Origin: Cristatella mucedo
Lineage: Eukaryota; Bryozoa; Phylactolaemata; Cristatellidae
NCBI GenBank assembly: GCA_009760855.2
Contig: WPIO01000057.1
Coordinates: 1,563,501-1,627,500 of the forward strand
Direction: 5' to 3'
DNA: 64,000 nucleotides
A program made the translations under genes and the position numbers. Every line of letters begins with the position of its first letter. Positions within the stretch are counted from its first letter, which is position 1. The notes under the pieces are model-generated. The model was not told the DNA's origin, ran no database searches, and saw nothing but the letters and a program-made list of their open reading frames with translations. Positions 57,982 through 64,000 of the stretch are shown in pieces.

Positions 57982-58356
57982 TCGCTGTTGACATGTTAAA
58001 TGAGTGAGAAACCACATCAGTTTTCGCAACTTGAGCGACTGTGCAGACGTAGTTTCCATCAACAATTGAATTCAGGAAAAAAGTGCACCGCACTTTATTT
58101 GGTTGAAGAACATTCAACGAGGAATTGCACACTCCTCCACACCAATCATGGGCTGACGTGCGATTTTGAATTGCATTACCAGGCAAGCAATAGGTAGCGT
58201 TATATTTCATATTTTCAGGAGAGACAGATATCTGTGTCAATAGATCGGTAGCCTTCTGACCGTCAGGCAGCGTTGCAGTGCACGAGAATGTCACTAATCC
58301 ACTCACAGGAAAGTACATAGTTGGCAAATTCGGCTGTACTTCAAAATTTAGGCCCC
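57982..58356 (-). CDS. Gene 1, Ig-domain exon D1
   Basis: Duplicate of the exon at 431-805, with the same length, acceptor, donor (A/GTAAGT) and phase. Six bases differ in 375. Two change the protein (Tyr to His in NRTSAYDW, Gln to Arg in NKVQC) and four are silent. All cysteines, the DGNYVC motif and the sequons are kept. It is the first Ig domain of gene 1; the signal peptide exon lies outside the window. Confidence 0.82.
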
Positions 58357-60755
58357 CTGCAATTTAAAAATGACCGAGTAAAGGACTTACATATAGATGC
58401 ACTTGTGCAGCACAGGTTCTGTAGGTCTTTGCAAACGTGCTATCTACGACCTCTATTCTATATCGATACCATCGACAGTATTTCAGCAAAAGCGCTAAGA
58501 TCACTATCGTTTCTATGTCGTGATACAGAAATACGCTTCATCCATGTTATTAAAAATGATCTGTTTTGAGATAATCGGTTTTTAACGAGCCATCCTCCTG
58601 GCCCAAACTGCTATCGAAGTTTGCTTTAAACACGGTCCTTCAAGGAAGATCGCCGTACCGAAAATCCAAATCACGTTGTTAATTATGTAAGTTTTTTATT
58701 CTGTTCTAATTACTAGCTAAAATTCTTTTAAATCGTACTATCACATTGCACAACGATGCAGAAAAGAGAAAGCATAGCTGACCACTCATCGGATTAGGCT
58801 CGTAAGCTATATGCCCATAAGAGCTTGACGGAGACAGGCAAAAAATCCCACCACTTACAATAAGGGATGACGAGTTGGTATAACTCACGATAAGTAAAAC
58901 TCGGGTATTAGGATATGTTAAACATGCATAAAGTCAAATGACCTCTTATGAATAAATGCTAACGGCTCTGGTCACCTGCAAACAGAATAATCTAAACCTT
59001 TGAAATTCTGGTCACTTGGTAAGCCACAATCAATTATTATGATGTAAAGCACTAACAGAAAGGAGGGGCACTACGACAGTTTTACAGGGATGCCAAATTA
59101 GTTTTAAACACTGCCAGAATCGTGTGGGAAGCTAACTTATGGCGACACAATTAAACAGAACGGTGGTGCTCCTGCCATGCATTCGAGAGCCAGAAAAAGA
59201 TTATAATTGTAAAGCACAATGAACATCATCAACCGTGCATAGTCAGCTAAGGCTCGGGTGTACCAGACTGCCGTGGATTGCTTTTGACTTATATGGCCGA
59301 TGGAAAGCAGATTCGTTTATTTTGTTACCCAAACTGAAATATTTTGCTTGCATCGGTGACAAAATAAAGCCTACTGGTAATACGTGTCTGAATTCACCTT
59401 TCTGTTAAGTGCAGGAAAAAATTTTCATGGTGTAACTCAACATCGACAGGATCCATATCCGATTCTTGGATTCATCCCCACCCTTTGCAACAAAAAGTAT
59501 TTCTTCCTGACTTCAGGATATTAGACTACGATCGCTATGTCTCATGATGGGCTGCTCATTTATTTCCAAAAAAGATTTAAACTTAAAGAAGTCACTAGTA
59601 AAGTTTGATCATTTCTAAACGTTTATCGTAATTAGGTTACCTTTCTATGCATTTCGAGGATACCCGGAATCATTTTCTTCGCCTTACTCCAGTCAACCTT
59701 TCGAGAGAATAGGTCTAGACATTATTTTGACAATCTAGAATTGACTTTCAAAACCTAGAGATTGTTTTATCCACATAATCTCCATGTTACGCTTACCGTC
59801 TGGCTTCAAAGAACCACTGTGAACTCGTGATTGCAACGTTGCACGTACTTGAGAGTTCATGGGCGTTTTTAGCCTCTGTAGGCCTGATTCGCTTTTGCTA
59901 ATTCCAAAGGCTTAATTTAAAAATCGACTATTTTTATACATTCATGTAGATTCTGTTTAAATTCTTAGCAAAAATGCTACAAACAACGATATTGTCGAGC
60001 GTTTAATGTAGAACCGTTTCAGCCCTTTTGACAAATTTATAATTCTAATATATCCCTGAGAAGAATTATGAAAAATCGATAACAAAAATCAGTAGGTTTA
60101 GGAGCGAACGTAGCATAGAGAAATAATATGCAGAATAATAGAGCCTAATAAGGATAAAACAATTCACTGCTATACCCTACGTAGATCAAAGACAAATAAA
60201 TTTATGACTAGTATAGTTTAATCTGAAGAAACTGGGTAAAAATACAATATTTTTCACTAAATATTTGGTTTATCCATATGGATCTTCTCACTAAAATCTA
60301 ATTTTACCAAAATTTTTCAATTAATGTCACAATGATAACTATATTATCGGTTTCCCTAAAAGGCAAAGATGATTTGCATTCGAGAATCGGTGATGTTGAA
60401 ATTTACTAATGAAACTTTACAGCTATTTAGCTGAAAACCTTCCTGCCTAGACGGCATATGTCTCGTCTTACTATGGAAAAATTTTCCCTAAACTTAAGGC
60501 GATAGAAGCTGCGACCTAGTTCCCCTTACATAGTTTAGTCTCCTTAAGTGTTGTGTATTCCAGCCGTCGAAATGGTCAGTCGCCGAAGTTTTGTTTTAAG
60601 AAATTGCATCATTTCTCAATTGTTCTTGTTGTTTCAGTTAGCCATCCTGTAGTTAGCCACCATCTCAGATTACATAGTTTACGTCATAAATCTAGTCACC
60701 AGCTTTCCGAATTTATCTAAAATCATGGAATAATGTCCGCTTTTTCCTAATACTG
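58357..60755. other. Intron of gene 1, duplicate of 806-3204
   Basis: Same sequence as 806-3204 with scattered changes. No gene is seen. Confidence 0.6.
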
Positions 60756-62636
60756 ACAGCCGAAAGGCTTTCAGCCTTCTATACTGAATTAATTGTGAAC
60801 ATTCGTGCGTCTCTTAAGCTCCTTTCGAATAAAGCAATCATGGTTCCACAACCAGTAACCTACCTTAATAGGTTCTCCGACGTGTCTGCATTCGATCCAC
60901 CTACCTTCATAAGGTCTAGCAAAAAGCGTTCGTCTCCTGAAGACCCAATACCATCAACTGTGTGGTCTTCACTAGACGACTAAATTCGCCATGCCATAAC
61001 TAAGATTTTAATGCTTCTCTGGGAAAGGGGGTCGTTTCCAAGTCCTTCCAATCGGCAATCGTTCGAACCGCATTTAAAATGCCTAGATACAGAGGTCCCT
61101 GGAAACTATCGCCCAGTTCACCTTCTTCCGTTCTTGTGAAAGATTCATGAACAATGTTTTGCAAAGCTGCTGGTTAAACGCATTTAAAATAATGAAATGT
61201 CAGACAAGCTTCGATCAGGTTTCCAAGAGGCAGCACTCCACTAAAATTGCTCTCCTTTGTGTTAACAATGACATTCTACGTGGCAAAGACGACGGCAATG
61301 TCACTGCCCTAGCTTTGCCTGATCTGTCTGCTGCCTTTGACACTATTGATCACGACGTTCAACTCGAACCATTGAGAACAAGGATTGGTCTGGCAGACGA
61401 AGCACTGGTTTGTAGCTTGGTTCTAGTCGTACTTGTCTGATTGTGCTCAATCCGTGTCGTCTCGGGGTCTAGTCTAACAGACCAAAAGGGTGACTTGTGG
61501 AGTCCCTCAAGGGTGTGTACTCGGTCTACTGCTGTTCTCCATTTATAGTTAACCTCCGGAAAAAGTGAGTAAGGCCCATGGAATAGGATATCACGTCTAT
61601 GCCAATGATACTCAGTGGTATTTGTCATTTAAACCATCAGAATCTTCTACAGCAACTAAGAAACTGAATGCTTACCTTGCCGATATTCAACCTTGGATGA
61701 AGGAAAACTTCATGACATTAAATGATGATAGAACCGAACTGCTGCTCATACGACACCCTAAGCTTGTGGCTGGATTACAAGGCTTTGCTAGTCTAATAGG
61801 GGATGCTGTTTTGGGACCATCACAACGTGGTCGAAATGTAGGCATCGTTTTAGACAGCTGCCTCAACTTTAAAAGCTTCATTCAGTAGACTGCTTCAACA
61901 GCTAGCCATCACATCTAATCCATATCCAAGATTAGGGGGTGTCTTCCACAGTAGCTTGTAATAAAGTAAACTTGATAATAGGTTCTGTCTCGGATTGATT
62001 ATCGTAATTTCCTTTTGGCTGGGCTAAAAGAAAAAGCCATTCGGCTACAACAGCGGACTATGAATATGGCTGCAAGGCTAGTCTTCAAGTCCCACTGGTT
62101 TGAGCTTGTGTCTCCGTTACTAAAAGAGCTAGGATGGATGCCGGTTGAGCAACGGATAAAGAGCGAAGTTCTTACCCTTACCCAAAAGGCCTTCAACGGC
62201 TTGGCTCCTTTGTACCTAGCTGAACTGCTGCATCAGTTTCAGCCTGTTCGTGCCCTCGGGTCTTGTGTTGACAATAAACTAACTGTCCCATTTTCCGCTT
62301 CAAGACCGTTGGTGAAAGAAGCCCTAGCTCTGCAGGTCCTAGACTGTGGAAATCGCTTCCACAGTTCTTAGGCGATGACAACTAATCTCCTGCTGCCGAC
62401 CGTGGCTCTCCTTTTGAGCAGTCCTGAGCTGCTACTTCCATGCTATTCACTAACTCATCTGCTCTACTGACTCTCTACGCTTCCCACTTTCATATGGTTG
62501 AGTGAGACGAAGTCTGTTGACTACCGAATGCATAGCTCAAGCAGCTTATGCTGTGAGTGAGCTATGCACAACTCTCCTATGTAACGCCCACACGGTCTTT
62601 ATGAATTTATAGAGTTACAGACGGAGATACATCACA
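60756..62636 (+). mobile_element. LINE-X, 5'-truncated and decayed (copy B)
   Basis: Duplicate of 3205-5085, with the same truncation point, YANDTQWYLSFK and the same stop after VWSSLDD. A one-base loss near 62296 (TTTTCCGCTTCAAG against TTTTCCCGCTTAAAG) shifts the frame only in this copy. Confidence 0.85.
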
Positions 62637-62645
62637 TTAAATCGC

Positions 62646-63380
62646 ACACCGGCTACCTAATCCAAGTTCTCTCTTGCATGTGTGACAATATCTTGTCATG
62701 GTTTTGGTAACCCACTACTTAGTAGGCTATCGGCCTGCCAAATCCGGGACCAACGTCTGGTGCAATTTCCATCAGCTAGCATGTCTATAGCGAGCCTGGG
62801 ATTATTTACATCACAGCACTTCTTTCAGACCTGCACAGGCTACTGGACAACAACCCATCTACTTCAAGGTTTTGTAGCACACACTTTTAGGTCACTTAAT
62901 TCTCTAGCCCCAGCCTACCTATAAGATCTAGTACCCCACCAGTTATGGCTTAGTATTACCTGCTTGTCGGAGTCTAACTGGTTACTTATACCTTGCAAAA
63001 CGTCAAATTTTTTGGAGATTGTGCATTTAATTTGTGTGCGCAAAAAGCCTATAATTATCTCTCAACTTTCCTCACGAGAAACTCTCAATTGACCAATTTT
63101 AAAGAGAGGCTAGAAATGCCCCTCTATTTATACTTGCTTTTAGTGGATCCATGCGATGCGACCTTTATAGGATTATACGTACTGTATATGCTACCTCTAA
63201 CTACACTTGCAGGCTGTCTCTGCGTGTGTCGCCTCTAACCATATTTTTCTAGTGGTATCTCGAGCGTGCTGCAACTAACCACTCGATCCGTTTCCTTGCA
63301 GAGAATTTAAAGCGCCTAGAAAGACACCAAGTTATCTGAGTTGCTTTATCGTGTGTGTGATTATTATTATGTGGACCGTA
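62646..63380 (+). mobile_element. LINE-Y 3' fragment (copy B)
   Basis: Duplicate of 5095-5830. The tail reads GTGTGATTATTATTATGTGG, closer to the (ATT)n family form than copy A (GATTGTTACTATG). Confidence 0.75.
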
Positions 63381-64000
63381 TTACATTTAACTCGCATGGC
63401 CACATAATATGACAGATACAATTAATTCGTTGCCGTAGCTTTACAGATGTTCACAACTTTACACGGTATTGTCTGGATAGAGGCTACATGATTGGTATTA
63501 GCTGTAAAAGTTGTTTTTCTGCAGCATCCTATTAATTTGTAGCAATGGATTATTGTTTTTTTTAAATGAACTCGAGGAGATGATCACTTCTGCAATCCAA
63601 TAGCATTCTGTTGTATTCCATGCTTCTGTAACATGTGCTGAGATAGGAAAATATAATTAGCAACATAACGTGTTAAGATTTGTAAGAAACATTTTTTCAC
63701 AACCATTTCATGCCAAAATTCAGCTGCTTGTTATCTAAAAGGACCCCTAAGGTCTTCATTGTACTACTAAGTATTCTTAAATCATGTATCATCTAGGAGC
63801 ACACATTACTTTGCATAATTTACATAATGTACTATTTAAAAGAAACTTCATTTATTTCATAACTGTATAACAGCTGTTGAAGTTAAGAAGAATCGAGCCA
63901 TAATTAATATGAAATACTTTATCGTGACTTAAGAAAACATAATCTAATCCAGAGTTTGAGTAGGGCAATTTTTGAAAACAGCGGCTGATATGGTTTGAAG
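63381..64000. other. Duplicated spacer, no gene recognized
   Basis: Corresponds to 5831-6450. Confidence 0.5.

Larger units (their letters stand above)
32793..58356 (-). other. Gene 1: Ig-domain type I membrane receptor, D1 to stop
   Basis: The exons read D1, D2, D3, a possible mini-exon, stalk, transmembrane and tail, all phase 1-1 except the last, which ends in a stop. Together with a 20-residue signal peptide as in gene 2, the product would be about 480 residues: three glycosylated Ig-like domains, a short acidic stalk, one membrane helix and a tail of about 85 residues with tyrosines. It should sit in the plasma membrane and bind something outside the cell. The signal-peptide exon is predicted near 71.4 kb, beyond the window, from its position in gene 2 plus 57.55 kb. 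Introns carry many LINE fragments in both orientations. Confidence 0.7.
57550..64000. repeat. Segmental duplication, copy B (direct repeat with 1-6450)
   Basis: Same content and order as 1-6450. The right end is cut by the window. Sequence left of 57550 cannot be compared because copy A begins at the window edge. Differences are scattered substitutions and 1-3 base indels, with no large rearrangement. Confidence 0.93.

Overview
This is an AT-rich, repeat-laden piece of an animal genome, most likely an invertebrate. It has no bacterial-style operons. Its coding content is small exons with GT/AG splice signals, separated by introns of 3 to 13 kb, and most of the rest is decayed retrotransposons and microsatellites. 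The phylum cannot be fixed from the sequence alone. The non-LTR elements resemble the L2/CR1 group that is common in aquatic invertebrates and vertebrates.

The main finding is on the minus strand: parts of two tandem genes for Ig-domain, type I membrane proteins. Gene 1 enters from the right edge and reads leftwards: Ig domain D1 (58356-57982), D2 (54566-54243), a short D3 (51796-51560), a possible 30-bp mini-exon (48425-48396), a 39-bp stalk exon (42734-42696), a transmembrane exon (38456-38274) and a terminal cytoplasmic exon with stop (32983-32793). Its signal-peptide exon must lie beyond base 64000. Gene 2 starts at 13826 with a signal-peptide exon, continues with D1 at 805-431 and leaves by the left edge. 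Every internal exon starts and ends in phase 1, so all the joins keep frame. A further transmembrane-coding exon with one in-frame stop lies between the genes (30346-30197).

The two D1 exons lie in a direct repeat of at least 6.45 kb (1-6450 and 57550-64000) with a period of about 57.55 kb. Both ends of the repeat are cut by the window. This suggests either a tandem array of receptor genes or two haplotypes left uncollapsed in an assembly. The layout recalls polymorphic allorecognition or immune receptor clusters, but function is inference only.

The introns and spacers are packed with two non-LTR families. LINE-X (near-complete copy 25975-29462, minus) has 3' ends near an ACGGAGATACA motif. 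LINE-Y (long copies 48510-51080 plus and 17220-20680 minus) has 3' ends reading roughly GCGCTTTATCAAGTGCAATATT plus (ATT)n. There are also two tRNA-like SINE families, nested insertions, a 1.2-kb tandem duplication built around (AC)n, (TA)n and (GA)n tracts at 9400-11530, and an AT-rich palindrome at 37331-37461. All boundaries of old repeats were placed by eye and are approximate.
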